DNA from: an uncultured Pseudomonadota bacterium
GTDB lineage: Bacteria; Pseudomonadota; Gammaproteobacteria; Steroidobacterales; Steroidobacteraceae
NCBI GenBank assembly: GCA_903884235.1
Contig: CAISEB010000030.1
Location: forward strand, 98,500 to 162,499
DNA: 64,000 nucleotides
Direction: 5' to 3'
Shown here: piece after piece, positions 34,687-43,326 of the stretch
Layout of the letters: every line of letters begins with the position of its first letter
Position numbering within the stretch: position 1 is the first letter of the stretch
Position numbers and translations under genes: made by a program
The notes under the pieces: model-generated
What the model was told of the DNA's origin: nothing
What the model saw: only the letters and a program-made list of their open reading frames with translations
Database searches by the model: none

Positions 34687-35834
34687 GCGCCCCCGATCTC
34701 TATTTCGACCACGCCGCGACGACGCCCGTGGACCCGGTCGTGGCGGCGGCGATGGCCGAGTGCCTGGCGTCCGCGCCCGGCAATCCGGCCGCCACCCACG
34801 CCGCCGGCCGGGCGGCCCGCGACCGGGTCGAGGCGGCCCGCGCCGAGGTCGCGGCGCTGGTCGGTGCACCGCCGGCGGCGGTCGTGTTCACCTCCGGCGC
34901 GACCGAGTCGGACAACCTCGCCATCCTCGGCGCGGTGCGCGCCGCGGGATCGGCCCGCCACCTCGTGACGCTGCGCACCGAGCACAGGGCGGTGCTCGAT
35001 GCGTGCCGGCGCCTGGAGCGGGAGGGGCACCGGCTCACGCAGCTCAAGCCCGGTCGTGACGGGCGCATCGACCCCGCGGCCGTCGGCGCCGCGATCGGCC
35101 CGGACACGGCCCTCGTCTCGGTGATGCTGGTCAACAACGAGACCGGCGTCATCCAGGACATCGCCGCGATCGCCGCCGAGTGCCGCCGCCGCGGCACGCT
35201 GCTGCACGTCGACGCCGCGCAGGCGGCGGGGCGCGTGCCGCTCGATTGTGCCGCGCTCGATGTCGACCTGCTGAGCCTGTCCGCGCACAAGATCCATGGT
35301 CCACAGGGCGTGGGCGCGCTGGTCGTGCGCCGCGCGCCGCGCCCGGCGCTCGCGCCGCAGCTGCTCGGCGGAGGCCAGGAGGGCGGGCTGCGGGCGGGCA
35401 CCGTCGCGGTGCACCAGGTGGTCGGCATGGGCATCGCGTACCGGATCGCGCGGGAGCAGGGTGCCGCCGAATCGGCGGCCCTCGCCGTGCTGCGCGACCG
35501 GCTCTGGGCCGGGCTCGGCGGGCTCCCGGGCGTGCTGCTGAACGGCGCCGCCGACGGGCGCGCCCCACACATCCTCAATGTCTCGATCGAGGGGGTCGAC
35601 GGCGAGGCGCTGCTCGCCGGGCTCGGCGAGCTCACCGTGGCCAGCGGTGCCGCCTGCGGGGCCGAGAGCGGTGAGCCGTCCTACGTGCTGCGCGCGCTCG
35701 GCCGCGACGACGCGCTCGCGCAGGCGAGCCTGCGCTTCAGCCTCGGGCGCGGCAGCTCGGCCGCGGGCGTCGACGCGGCGATCGCGATCGTCGCCGCCGC
35801 GGTGCGGCGCCTGCGCTCGCTCGCGCCCGCATGA
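34683..35834 (+). CDS. Cysteine desulfurase (IscS/NifS family)
   Basis: 383-residue PLP enzyme that takes sulphur from cysteine for Fe-S clusters and thio-modified tRNA. Motifs: FDHAATTPVDP, FTSGATESDNLAILG, the PLP lysine in LSLSAHKIHGPQGVG, and the persulfide cysteine in TVASGAACGAESGEPSYVLRAL. It is about 20 residues shorter than E. coli IscS, with a very short C-terminal tail, the region that docks IscU. Overlaps both trmJ and the next gene by 4 bases, so all three are translationally linked. Confidence 0.93.
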   Translation: MSAPDLYFDHAATTPVDPVVAAAMAECLASAPGNPAATHAAGRAARDRVEAARAEVAALVGAPPAAVVFTSGATESDNLAILGAVRAAGSARHLVTLRTEHRAVLDACRRLEREGHRLTQLKPGRDGRIDPAAVGAAIGPDTALVSVMLVNNETGVIQDIAAIAAECRRRGTLLHVDAAQAAGRVPLDCAALDVDLLSLSAHKIHGPQGVGALVVRRAPRPALAPQLLGGGQEGGLRAGTVAVHQVVGMGIAYRIAREQGAAESAALAVLRDRLWAGLGGLPGVLLNGAADGRAPHILNVSIEGVDGEALLAGLGELTVASGAACGAESGEPSYVLRALGRDDALAQASLRFSLGRGSSAAGVDAAIAIVAAAVRRLRSLAPA

Positions 35835-36208
35835 GCGGCCCGGCCTATCCGCCCGCCGTGCTCGACCTGTTCCTGCGGGCGCCGGGCGCAGGACGCCCGG
35901 ACGGGCCGGGGTGGGCCAGCGGGGAGGCCCGCGAGCCGCTCAGCGCCACGCACGTGCGCGTGCACCTGAAGGCCGCGGACGGCCGGATCGCGGCGCTGCG
36001 CTGGGAGGCTCGGGGCTGTCCCTACACGCTCGCGCTGGCCGCCCTGCTGTCCACCCAGGCGCCCGGACGGCCGCTCGGCCAGGCGCTCCCGGACATCCGG
36101 GCGCTGGCCCGGGAGCTCGATGCGCCGGTCGGGAAACTCGGCCGCTTCCTCGTGGTCCAAGATGCCATGGCAGCCGCGGTGCTTCTACTCGTCCCGCGAC
36201 CTGCATAG
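35831..36208 (+). CDS. IscU/NifU-like Fe-S scaffold-related protein with a single cysteine
   Basis: 125 residues resembling the IscU fold (ATHVRVHLKAADGRIAALRWEARGCPYTLALAALLST and DIRALARELDAPVGKLGRFLVVQDAMAAAV). IscU normally needs three cysteines to hold a nascent cluster; only one (Cys in RGCPYT, corresponding to the second IscU cysteine) is present, and the third position reads GRF. It therefore may act as a sulphur acceptor or regulatory partner of the desulfurase rather than a true scaffold. It sits between the desulfurase and iscA genes. Confidence 0.8.
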   Translation: MSGPAYPPAVLDLFLRAPGAGRPDGPGWASGEAREPLSATHVRVHLKAADGRIAALRWEARGCPYTLALAALLSTQAPGRPLGQALPDIRALARELDAPVGKLGRFLVVQDAMAAAVLLLVPRPA

Positions 36209-36253
36209 AATCGACCCACCCGGTCGTCGTTTCCAGGAGCACTCCGAACGCCC

Positions 36254-36577
36254 ATGGCCGTTACCCTCACGCCCGCCGCAGCAGATCGCGTCAAGAGCTT
36301 CCTCCACAGCCGTGGCCACGGGGTCGGCCTCCGGCTCGGCATCCGCAAGACCGGGTGCTCCGGCTACGCCTACGTCGTCAACTACGCCGAGGACGTCGGT
36401 GCCGGCGACACGGTGTTCGAGGACCAGGGGGTCACGGTCGTCGTCGATTCCGACAGCCTCGCGCTGGTCGATGGCACCGAGGTCGACTTCGTCCGGCACG
36501 GCCTCAACGAGGCATTCCGCTTCAAGAACCCGAAGGCCCGCTCCGAGTGCGGGTGTGGCGAGAGCTTCTCGGTCTAG
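36254..36577 (+). CDS. iscA: Iron-sulfur cluster assembly protein IscA (A-type carrier)
   Basis: 107-residue A-type Fe-S carrier that passes 4Fe-4S clusters to apoproteins. The three conserved cysteines are in RKTGCSGYAYV and SECGCGESF. Starts VTLTPAAADRVKSFLHSRG, normal length. It lies 45 bases after the one-cysteine scaffold-like gene; hscB, hscA and fdx, which usually follow iscA, are not found, and the next gene ndk has its own promoter. The stop is TAG. Confidence 0.94.
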   Translation: MAVTLTPAAADRVKSFLHSRGHGVGLRLGIRKTGCSGYAYVVNYAEDVGAGDTVFEDQGVTVVVDSDSLALVDGTEVDFVRHGLNEAFRFKNPKARSECGCGESFSV

Positions 36578-36640
36578 CCGCCGGCCGCCCGGCGGGGGCA
36601 AAAATCCCTTAATTCCCGCCAACTTCCGTGCGTCTTTGCG

Positions 36641-36670
36641 TTGCGGTAGAGGGCGCCCGGGCTGTACAAT
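36641..36670 (+). promoter_or_regulatory. Probable sigma-70 promoter of ndk
   Basis: TTGCGG at 36641-36646 and TACAAT at 36665-36670 with an 18-base spacer, 34 bases before the ndk ATG. Both are close to the -35 and -10 consensus. The 127-base gap iscA-ndk holds no other obvious element. Confidence 0.65.
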
Positions 36671-36704
36671 GGTCGGTCTTTCACCGTGTTCGTGAGGTTG
36701 AGTC

Positions 36705-37136
36705 ATGGCGCTTGAGCGCACCCTGTCGATTGTTAAGCCCGATGGTGTCCAGAAGAACCTGATCGGCGAGGTCTACCGTCGCTTCGAGCAGGCTGGCCTG
36801 CGCATCGTCGCCTCGCGCATGCGTCAGTTGACGCCGCGCGAAGCCGAGGGCTTCTATGCCGTGCACAGCGCACGTCCGTTCTTCGCCGACCTGTGCAAGT
36901 ACATGACGTCGGGCCCCGTCGTCGTGCAGGTGCTCGAGGGCGAGGATGCCGTCGCCAAGCACCGCGACATCATGGGTGCCACCGACCCGAAGAAGGCGGC
37001 CCCCGGCACGATCCGCGCCGATCTCGCCGCGAGCATCGAGGAGAACGTCGTGCACGGCTCCGACTCGCTCGAGAACGCGGCGAACGAGATCGCGTACTTC
37101 TTCTCGGCGACGGAGCTCTGCCCGCGCACGCGTTGA
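36705..37136 (+). CDS. ndk: Nucleoside diphosphate kinase
   Basis: 143-residue enzyme that balances nucleoside triphosphate pools by transferring the gamma phosphate through a phospho-His. The catalytic His is in the block [20 protein letters not shown], the family signature. N-terminus [23 protein letters not shown] and the Kpn-loop-region [19 protein letters not shown] are present. Length is standard. rlmN follows after 16 bases, as usual in gammaproteobacteria. Confidence 0.98.
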   Translation: MALERTLSIVKPDGVQKNLIGEVYRRFEQAGLRIVASRMRQLTPREAEGFYAVHSARPFFADLCKYMTSGPVVVQVLEGEDAVAKHRDIMGATDPKKAAPGTIRADLAASIEENVVHGSDSLENAANEIAYFFSATELCPRTR

Positions 37137-37152
37137 GCGCGCGGCAGTCCCC

Positions 37153-38277
37153 ATGGCCGACGAGTCCGCCGCACGCACCAACCTCCTCGGGCTCACGCCC
37201 GTGGAGCTGGAGGCGTTCTGCGTCGGCCTCGGGGAAAAGCCGTTCCGTGCGCGCCAGCTGCTGACCTGGATCTACAAGCGTCGCGTCGGCGATTTCGACG
37301 AGATGACGGATCTCGGCAAGGAGCTGCGTGCCCGGCTCGCCGCCGTCGCGGAGATCCGGCCGCCGGAGATCGTCAGCGAGCACGTCTCGGCGGACGGTAC
37401 CCGCAAGTGGCTGCTCCGGGCGGGTCGCTCGGACAACCGCGACCAGGCCATCGAGGCGGTGTTCATCCCCGAGCCCGGCCGCGGCACGCTGTGCATCTCC
37501 TCGCAGGTCGGCTGCGCGCTCGACTGCGCGTTCTGCTCGACCGGCGCGCAGGGCTTCAACCGCAACCTGTCCGCCGCCGAGATCGTCGGCCAGGTATGGC
37601 TCGCGAACCAGCGGCTCGGCGCCGGGGCCGGCGGCGAACGCGCGGTCACCAACGTCGTGCTGATGGGCATGGGCGAGCCGCTCGCCAACTACAAGGCGGT
37701 GCTGCCGGCACTGCGCATCTTCCTCGACGACCGCTGCTTCGATCTGTCGCGGCGACGCGTGACGCTGTCGACGTCCGGCCTCGTGCCGCAGATCTACCGG
37801 CTCGCCGAGGACATCAACGTCGCGCTGGCCGTCTCGCTGCACGCGCCGAACGACGCGCTCCGGGACCGACTCGTGCCGATCAACCGCCGGCACCCGATCA
37901 AGGAGCTGCTCGAGGCCTGCTGGCACTACCTCGACGCGCAGAACGGCCGCTCGATCACGTTCGAATACGTGCTGCTCGAGGGCGTGAACGACCAGCCCGA
38001 ACATGCCCGCGAGCTCGTGAAGCTGCTGCGCGGCCGCGAGGCGAAGGTCAACCTGATCCCGTTCAACCCGTTTCCCGGCTCGGACTTCGTTCGCTCGGGC
38101 CGTGATTCGATCGCCTGGTTCCGCGACCACCTCAATGCGAGTGGCGTGACCGCGACCGTGCGCCGCACGCGCGGTGATGACATCGATGCGGCGTGCGGAC
38201 AGCTGGCCGGACGCGTGCACGACCGCACGACGGTGCGGCTCGGCAGCAAGATGGTCAGCGTGGGGGTCGAGGCATGA
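37153..38277 (+). CDS. rlmN: 23S rRNA/tRNA adenine-C2 methyltransferase RlmN
   Basis: 374-residue radical SAM enzyme that methylates C2 of A2503 in 23S rRNA and of A37 in tRNA. The 4Fe-4S site is [20 protein letters not shown] (CxxxCxxC). The other methyl-carrying cysteine is expected near the C-terminus, in [26 protein letters not shown] and [29 protein letters not shown] are family blocks. ATG 37153 was chosen over an in-frame start inside ndk. It overlaps pilF by 4 bases. Confidence 0.97.
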   Translation: MADESAARTNLLGLTPVELEAFCVGLGEKPFRARQLLTWIYKRRVGDFDEMTDLGKELRARLAAVAEIRPPEIVSEHVSADGTRKWLLRAGRSDNRDQAIEAVFIPEPGRGTLCISSQVGCALDCAFCSTGAQGFNRNLSAAEIVGQVWLANQRLGAGAGGERAVTNVVLMGMGEPLANYKAVLPALRIFLDDRCFDLSRRRVTLSTSGLVPQIYRLAEDINVALAVSLHAPNDALRDRLVPINRRHPIKELLEACWHYLDAQNGRSITFEYVLLEGVNDQPEHARELVKLLRGREAKVNLIPFNPFPGSDFVRSGRDSIAWFRDHLNASGVTATVRRTRGDDIDAACGQLAGRVHDRTTVRLGSKMVSVGVEA

Positions 38278-39032
38278 AGCCGTGGATCACGACGCTGCTC
38301 GCCGTGCTCGCGCCGTTCGCGGTCGCAATGGGCGCGCAGAACCCGACCGACGAGGACCCGATGGTGACCGCGGCGCGCCTGAACGCGCAGCTCGCCGTCG
38401 CGTACCTGAAGCAGAACGACATCGCCGTGGCGCGCGAGAAGATCGAGAAGGCGCTGGCGCAGAACCCGAAGGATACGTCGGTGCAGATGAGCGCCGGCCT
38501 CGTCTACGAGCGGTTGCAGGATGTGGAGCGCGCGGACCACCACTACTCGGCCGCGCTCAAGCTCGAGCCGAACAACCCGGACGTGCAGAACATCTACGCG
38601 GTGTTCCTGTGCCGCAACGGGCACGCGGTGCAGGGCCAGAAGGCCTTCGAGCAGGCGGCCCGCAACCCGGCCTACACGACCCCCGAGGTCGCGTACTCCA
38701 ACGCCGGCGTCTGCGCCCGTGGCGGCGGCGACCTCGCCCGTGCCGAGGATTTCTTCCGCAAGGCGCTCGGCCTGCGACCGGACTTCCCGGACGCGCTGCT
38801 GCAGCTCGCGGACCTTACCTACACGAAGGGTGGCGGGCTCGGCGCGCGCGCCCTGCTCGAGCGCTACTTCCGCGTCGCGCCGGCGACCGCGGATTCGCTG
38901 CTGCTCGGCGTGCGCATCGAGCGCAAGCTCGGCGACCTGGAGGCTGCGGGCCGCTACCAGAACCAGCTCATCAAGGACTTCCCGGACTCGGTCCAGGCCC
39001 GCGAGATCCGTGGCGGGGGCAGCACGCCATGA
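38274..39032 (+). CDS. pilF: Type IV pilus biogenesis lipoprotein-like PilF/PilW (TPR protein)
   Basis: 252 residues, N-terminal signal sequence ([21 protein letters not shown]) followed by tetratricopeptide repeats: [78 protein letters not shown], and two more. PilF is the pilotin of the PilQ secretin in the outer membrane. The lipobox cysteine usual in PilF is not seen in the signal region, so lipid anchoring is uncertain. The conserved order rlmN-pilF-rodZ-hisS supports the call; ATGA overlaps on both sides. Confidence 0.92.
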   Translation: MKPWITTLLAVLAPFAVAMGAQNPTDEDPMVTAARLNAQLAVAYLKQNDIAVAREKIEKALAQNPKDTSVQMSAGLVYERLQDVERADHHYSAALKLEPNNPDVQNIYAVFLCRNGHAVQGQKAFEQAARNPAYTTPEVAYSNAGVCARGGGDLARAEDFFRKALGLRPDFPDALLQLADLTYTKGGGLGARALLERYFRVAPATADSLLLGVRIERKLGDLEAAGRYQNQLIKDFPDSVQAREIRGGGSTP

Positions 39033-40114
39033 GCGAGTTCGCCCCGACGATCGTCGACAACGACGCGCCAGCGCGACGGCCAGGCCCGGGCGGCCGCCTG
39101 CAGGCCGCCCGCCTCGAGCGCCAGCTCGAGGTCGCCGCCGTGGCGCTCGCGCTGCACGTCGTGCCGCGAGTCGTCGAGGCGCTGGAGGAGGACCGCTTCG
39201 GGGAGTTCGACGCGCCCGTGTACGCGCGCGGCTACCTGCGTTCCTACGCCCGCTTCCTCAACCTGCCGGTCGACGAGGTGCTCGCCGCGTACGACGAGAT
39301 CGCCGGCGACCAGCCGCTGCCCTCACTGCTGCCGCCCGCCAACGCGCGGCCGCTGCCGCGTGACTATTCGGCGCTGAGGAAGGCCGGGCTGCTCGTGCTG
39401 GCGCTGCTGCTGGTCGGCGCGTCGTACTGGTGGTGGATGGGGCGGGTCGCGCCCCCCGCGACGCCGGTCGTGGCGCCGAGCGCGGCGTCGGGCACGCCGG
39501 CGACGGCCGCCGCCGAACCTGCGGCGGTCACCGACGGCGACAGTCCCGGGAACCTCATCATGCCGGCGCCCGAGTCGGTCTCGCTCGGTGGCACCTCGGA
39601 AGCCGCGCCGGGGGTCTCCACCGCGAACACGGCGCCCGCGGCCGCGCAGACCTCGGCCCCGGCCCCGGCACCGGTCGTGCCGGTTGCCGCGAAGCCGGCG
39701 CCCGTGGCCGCCGCGCCCGTCGCCGCCCCCGCCGTGAAGACCCCGCCCACGACCCCTCCCGTGCCTGCGCCCGCCACCGCTGCCGCGCCGGCCGGGCCGA
39801 AGGCCGTGCCGCTGGCCGGGCAGCCGCCGCCGCCGCTGGTCGCCTCGGTGCCGGATGGCCCGCAGATCGTGCTGCGCGGCAAGAAGGATTGCTGGGTCGA
39901 GGTGCGTGCCGCGGGCGGCGCGCGACTCTTCTACGGCCTGGTGCGCCCGGGTGAGACGCACACGATGCCCGGCCCCGCGCCGTGGTTCGTGTTCCTCGGC
40001 TACGCCGACGGCATCGAGGTGTCCGTGGGCGGGCACCTGATCGAGGTGCCCGCGGCGCGGCGCGAAGGCGCCAAGGCGCGCTTCGGGCTGGCCGCCGACG
40101 GCACGCTGCGCTGA
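39029..40114 (+). CDS. rodZ: RodZ-like cytoskeletal protein
   Basis: 361-residue bitopic membrane protein. Residues about 18-95 form the Xre-type HTH domain that contacts MreB (VVPRVVEALEEDRFGEFDAP, VYARGYLRSYARFLNLPVDE). The single membrane helix lies at about 113-128 (LLVLALLLVGASYWWWM). The periplasmic part is a long Ala/Pro-rich linker and a C-terminal DUF4115 domain (GKKDCWVEVRAAGGARLFYGLVRPG). It helps maintain rod shape. It follows pilF with a 4-base overlap; ispG, common between rodZ and hisS in other gammaproteobacteria, is absent here. Confidence 0.92.
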   Translation: MSEFAPTIVDNDAPARRPGPGGRLQAARLERQLEVAAVALALHVVPRVVEALEEDRFGEFDAPVYARGYLRSYARFLNLPVDEVLAAYDEIAGDQPLPSLLPPANARPLPRDYSALRKAGLLVLALLLVGASYWWWMGRVAPPATPVVAPSAASGTPATAAAEPAAVTDGDSPGNLIMPAPESVSLGGTSEAAPGVSTANTAPAAAQTSAPAPAPVVPVAAKPAPVAAAPVAAPAVKTPPTTPPVPAPATAAAPAGPKAVPLAGQPPPPLVASVPDGPQIVLRGKKDCWVEVRAAGGARLFYGLVRPGETHTMPGPAPWFVFLGYADGIEVSVGGHLIEVPAARREGAKARFGLAADGTLR

Positions 40115-40146
40115 GCGCCAACCCCATTCGACGAGGACCTGCTGAC

Positions 40147-41466
40147 TTGAGCGAGATCATCGAGCCGCTGCGCGGCATGAACGACATGCTGCCCGACGAG
40201 GCACGCTGGTGGAACCGGCTGGAGACCGTGGCTCGCCACGTGTTCTCGCAGTACGGGTACCGCGAGATGCGCGTGCCGCTCCTCGAGCGCACGCAGCTGT
40301 TCAAGCGCGCCATCGGCGAGTACACCGACATCGTCGAGAAGGAGATGTTCACGTTCGAGGACCGTGACGGCCAGAGCGTGACGCTGCGTCCCGAGGCGAC
40401 GGCGAGCCTGATGCGCGCCGCGATCTCGAACGGCATGGTCCACAACCAGCGCCACCGCGTCTTCACGATCGGCCCGATGTTCCGCGGCGAGCGTCCGCAG
40501 AAGGGCCGCTACCGGCAGTTCTACCAGATCGACGCGGAGGCCTTCGGCTACGACGGTCCGGACGTCGACGCGGAGCTGATCCTGGTCTCGGCGCGCATCT
40601 GGAAGCTGCTCGGCATCAGCCGCGTGCGCCTCGAGATCAACTCGCTCGGCACGCCGGAGTCGCGTGCCGAGTATCGCGAGGCGCTTCGCGCCTACTTCAC
40701 GGCCCACGAGGCCGCGCTCGATGCCGACAGCCGGCGGCGCCTGGTCGGCAATCCGCTGCGCATCCTCGACAGCAAGAACCCGGATCTCGCGGCGCTGATC
40801 GCCGCCGCGCCGCTGTTGACCGACTACCTCGACCCGGCATCCCGCGAGCACTTCGACGCCCTCAAGGCGCGGCTCGATGCCGCCGGCATTGGCTATACGG
40901 TAAACCCACGCCTCGTGCGCGGCCTCGACTACTACAGCCGTACCGTGTTCGAGTGGGTCACCGACGCGCTCGGCTCGCAGAACGCGGTCTGTTCCGGCGG
41001 CCGCTACGATGGCCTCGTCACGCAGCTCGGCGGCGAGCACACGCCGGCCATCGGCTGGGCGCTCGGCATGGAGCGCGTCGTGCTCCTGATGCAGGAGCTC
41101 GGTCTCGAGGCCTGCGCGGATCTGCCGCACGCGTACTTCGTGCTGGCCGGTCCCGCCGCCGCGTCGCGCGGCCTGCAGCTCGCCGAGGAGGTCCGCGACG
41201 CGCTGCCGGCGCTGCGCATCGAGACCGACCTGACCGGCGGCGGCATCAAGGCGCAGTTCAAGCGGGCCGACAAGAGCGGCGCGCAGCTCGCGGTGGTCAT
41301 CGGCGAGGACGAGGTCGCGCGCGGCAGCGCGCAGATCAAGCCGCTGCGTGGCGGCGGCGAACAACAGGCATGTCCGTTCGCGGACCTGGCGGGGCGCCTC
41401 GCGTCCCTGATCGGGTCGGCGGCGGTGGATGGTGATGGGGCGGCCCGGCAAGATCGCGGCCGCTGA
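40147..41466 (+). CDS. hisS: Histidyl-tRNA synthetase
   Basis: 439-residue class II synthetase. TTG 40147 was taken as start because it gives the family N-terminus SEIIEPLRGMNDMLP; an ATG at 40177 would cut part of motif 1. Motif 2 is GPMFRGERPQKGRYRQFYQIDAEAFG and motif 3 is IGWALGMERVVLL; histidine-specific GLDYYSRTVFEWV is present. Charges tRNA-His. Followed by yfgM and bamB, the standard gammaproteobacterial order. Confidence 0.96.
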   Translation: MSEIIEPLRGMNDMLPDEARWWNRLETVARHVFSQYGYREMRVPLLERTQLFKRAIGEYTDIVEKEMFTFEDRDGQSVTLRPEATASLMRAAISNGMVHNQRHRVFTIGPMFRGERPQKGRYRQFYQIDAEAFGYDGPDVDAELILVSARIWKLLGISRVRLEINSLGTPESRAEYREALRAYFTAHEAALDADSRRRLVGNPLRILDSKNPDLAALIAAAPLLTDYLDPASREHFDALKARLDAAGIGYTVNPRLVRGLDYYSRTVFEWVTDALGSQNAVCSGGRYDGLVTQLGGEHTPAIGWALGMERVVLLMQELGLEACADLPHAYFVLAGPAAASRGLQLAEEVRDALPALRIETDLTGGGIKAQFKRADKSGAQLAVVIGEDEVARGSAQIKPLRGGGEQQACPFADLAGRLASLIGSAAVDGDGAARQDRGR

Positions 41467-41491
41467 ACGACGAATCAGGCGGGAGAATCTC

Positions 41492-42154
41492 GTGGAAGAA
41501 TATCTGTCCGAACGGCAGCAGATCGAGCACGTCCGTGGCTTGATCCGTGAAAACGCGCCCTGGGCCGTGACCGGCGTGCTGATCGGCGTCGCCGCGCTGG
41601 TTGCCTGGCAGCAGTACGGGGCCTGGCAGGTGCGCAAGGCGCACGGCGCTGCCGAGCAGTACTCGCAGACGCTGGCGGCACTCGGTCGCAACGACCTCGA
41701 TGCGGCCAGCAAGGCGGCCCGGCAGCTGCACGACGACTATGCGCGCACGCCCTATGGCGACATGGCCACGCTTGCGATCGCGCACTACGAGGTCGATACC
41801 GGCAAGCTCGCGGACGCGGCGACGCTGCTCGAGCAGATCGAGCGCGACTCCGGCGACGCCGAGCTGAAGACGGTCGTCCGGCTGCGGCTCGCGCGCGTGC
41901 AGCGCGCGATGGGCAAGCCGGACGATGCGCTGAAGACGCTCGCCGGCGGCCCGGCCGACTCGCCGGGCTACGCCGACGTGCGCGGCGACGTGCTCATGGA
42001 CAAGGGCGATACCGCCGGCGCCCTGACCGCGTGGCGCGCGGCGCTCGCCTCCAAGGACCTCGAACCCTCGGCCCGGCAACTCGTCGAGCTCAAGGTCACC
42101 GCCGCCGGCGGCGATCCGACGGCGGCTGCGGCCGCGGCGGGTGCCACGCCGTGA
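41492..42154 (+). CDS. yfgM: YfgM-type ancillary Sec translocon TPR protein
   Basis: 220 residues from GTG 41492, preferred because GGGAGA stands 6 bases upstream and the protein then begins EEYLSERQQIEHVRGLIREN as in family members. One membrane helix (AVTGVLIGVAALVAWQQYGAW) follows, and the C-terminal periplasmic region has TPR-like helices (MATLAIAHYEVDTGKLADAA, LARVQRAMGKPDDALKTL). It is a periplasmic chaperone-network factor associated with SecYEG and PpiD. Its stop overlaps the bamB GTG. Confidence 0.9.
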   Translation: MEEYLSERQQIEHVRGLIRENAPWAVTGVLIGVAALVAWQQYGAWQVRKAHGAAEQYSQTLAALGRNDLDAASKAARQLHDDYARTPYGDMATLAIAHYEVDTGKLADAATLLEQIERDSGDAELKTVVRLRLARVQRAMGKPDDALKTLAGGPADSPGYADVRGDVLMDKGDTAGALTAWRAALASKDLEPSARQLVELKVTAAGGDPTAAAAAAGATP

Positions 42155-43311
42155 AACTCGCCATGAGCCGGCGCTCCCTCGCCGCGGTGCTGCTGCTCGC
42201 CGTCGCCCTGGTCGCCTGCGACAAGGACAAGGACGTCGAGCCTCCGAAGGCGCTCGTCGCGTTCAACGCGACGCTGGCCGTCGAGCGCGCGTGGACTGCC
42301 GGCGTCGGCGGCAAGGATCGCGCGCTTCGGCTCGCACTCGCGCCCGCGGTCGACGCGGGCCGCGTGTTCGCAGCAGGGGACAACGGCACGGTGTACGCCT
42401 TCGACGGCAAGACGGGTCGCAGCCTCTGGAAGGCAGTCGCCAAGCTCCCGCTCAGCGGCGGACCCGCCGCCGGCAATGGCCTCGTCGTGGTCGGCACCAG
42501 CGATGGTCGGGTGCTGGCGCTGAACGAGGCCGACGGCGCGCGTCGCTGGCTGGTGCGCGTCAGCGGCGAGGTGCTCTCCGCGCCCGCCATCGCCTCCCAG
42601 GTCGTCGTGGTGCGCACCGTCGACGGCCGCGTCCATGGCCTCGCGCCGGACACCGGCGCGGACTTGTGGAGCAACGAACAGGCGGTGCCGCGCCTCACGC
42701 TGCGCGGTACCGGGCGCCCGGTGATCGCCGGCGACGTCGTCGTCTGCGGCTTCGACAACGGCAAGGTCGCCGCCTACGGTCTTGCCAAGGGCGACACCAT
42801 GTGGGAGTCAGCGGTCAGCCCGCCGCACGGCCGCACCGAGCTCGAGCGCATGGTCGACATCGACGGCTCGCTCGTGGTCTCGGGCCACGACGTGCTGGTC
42901 ACCGGCTTCCAGGGTCGCGTCGCGATGCTCGGCCTCGACTCCGGGCAGGTGTGGTGGTCACGCGATGCGTCCAGCTACCGCGGCCTCGCGCTCGCTGCCG
43001 AGACGATCTTCGTCACCACCGCCGACAGCCATGTCATCGCGGTCAAGCGTCGCGACGGCACCCCGGTCTGGGACCAGGACGCACTCGCGCGCCGTGGCCT
43101 CACCTCGCCTGTGCTCGACGGTGACGCGATCGTGGTCGCCGACTTCGAGGGCCATGTCCACTGGCTGGACGCGGCGACGGGCGTGCTGCTCGGACGCATC
43201 GCGACCGCCAAGGGGCGGGTGACCAACGCGCCGGTCGTCGCCGACGGCTTCGTGTACGTGCAGACGGATGCCGGTCACCTGTACGCGCTGCGCGCGCACC
43301 CGAAGAAGTGA
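42151..43311 (+). CDS. bamB: Outer membrane assembly lipoprotein BamB
   Basis: 386-residue beta-propeller of the BAM complex that folds outer-membrane proteins. Lipoprotein signal RRSLAAVLLLAVALVACDKDK with lipobox LVAC. PQQ-like/WD-type blades repeat: NGTVYAFDGKTGRSLWKAV, GRVLALNEADGARRWLV, GRVHGLAPDTGADLW, GRVAMLGLDSGQVWW, GHVHWLDAATGVLL. Start GTG 42151 overlaps the yfgM stop; ATG 42163 is an alternative. der follows 16 bases later. Confidence 0.95.
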   Translation: MKLAMSRRSLAAVLLLAVALVACDKDKDVEPPKALVAFNATLAVERAWTAGVGGKDRALRLALAPAVDAGRVFAAGDNGTVYAFDGKTGRSLWKAVAKLPLSGGPAAGNGLVVVGTSDGRVLALNEADGARRWLVRVSGEVLSAPAIASQVVVVRTVDGRVHGLAPDTGADLWSNEQAVPRLTLRGTGRPVIAGDVVVCGFDNGKVAAYGLAKGDTMWESAVSPPHGRTELERMVDIDGSLVVSGHDVLVTGFQGRVAMLGLDSGQVWWSRDASSYRGLALAAETIFVTTADSHVIAVKRRDGTPVWDQDALARRGLTSPVLDGDAIVVADFEGHVHWLDAATGVLLGRIATAKGRVTNAPVVADGFVYVQTDAGHLYALRAHPKK

Positions 43312-43326
43312 CGGCAAGAGGCGCCC

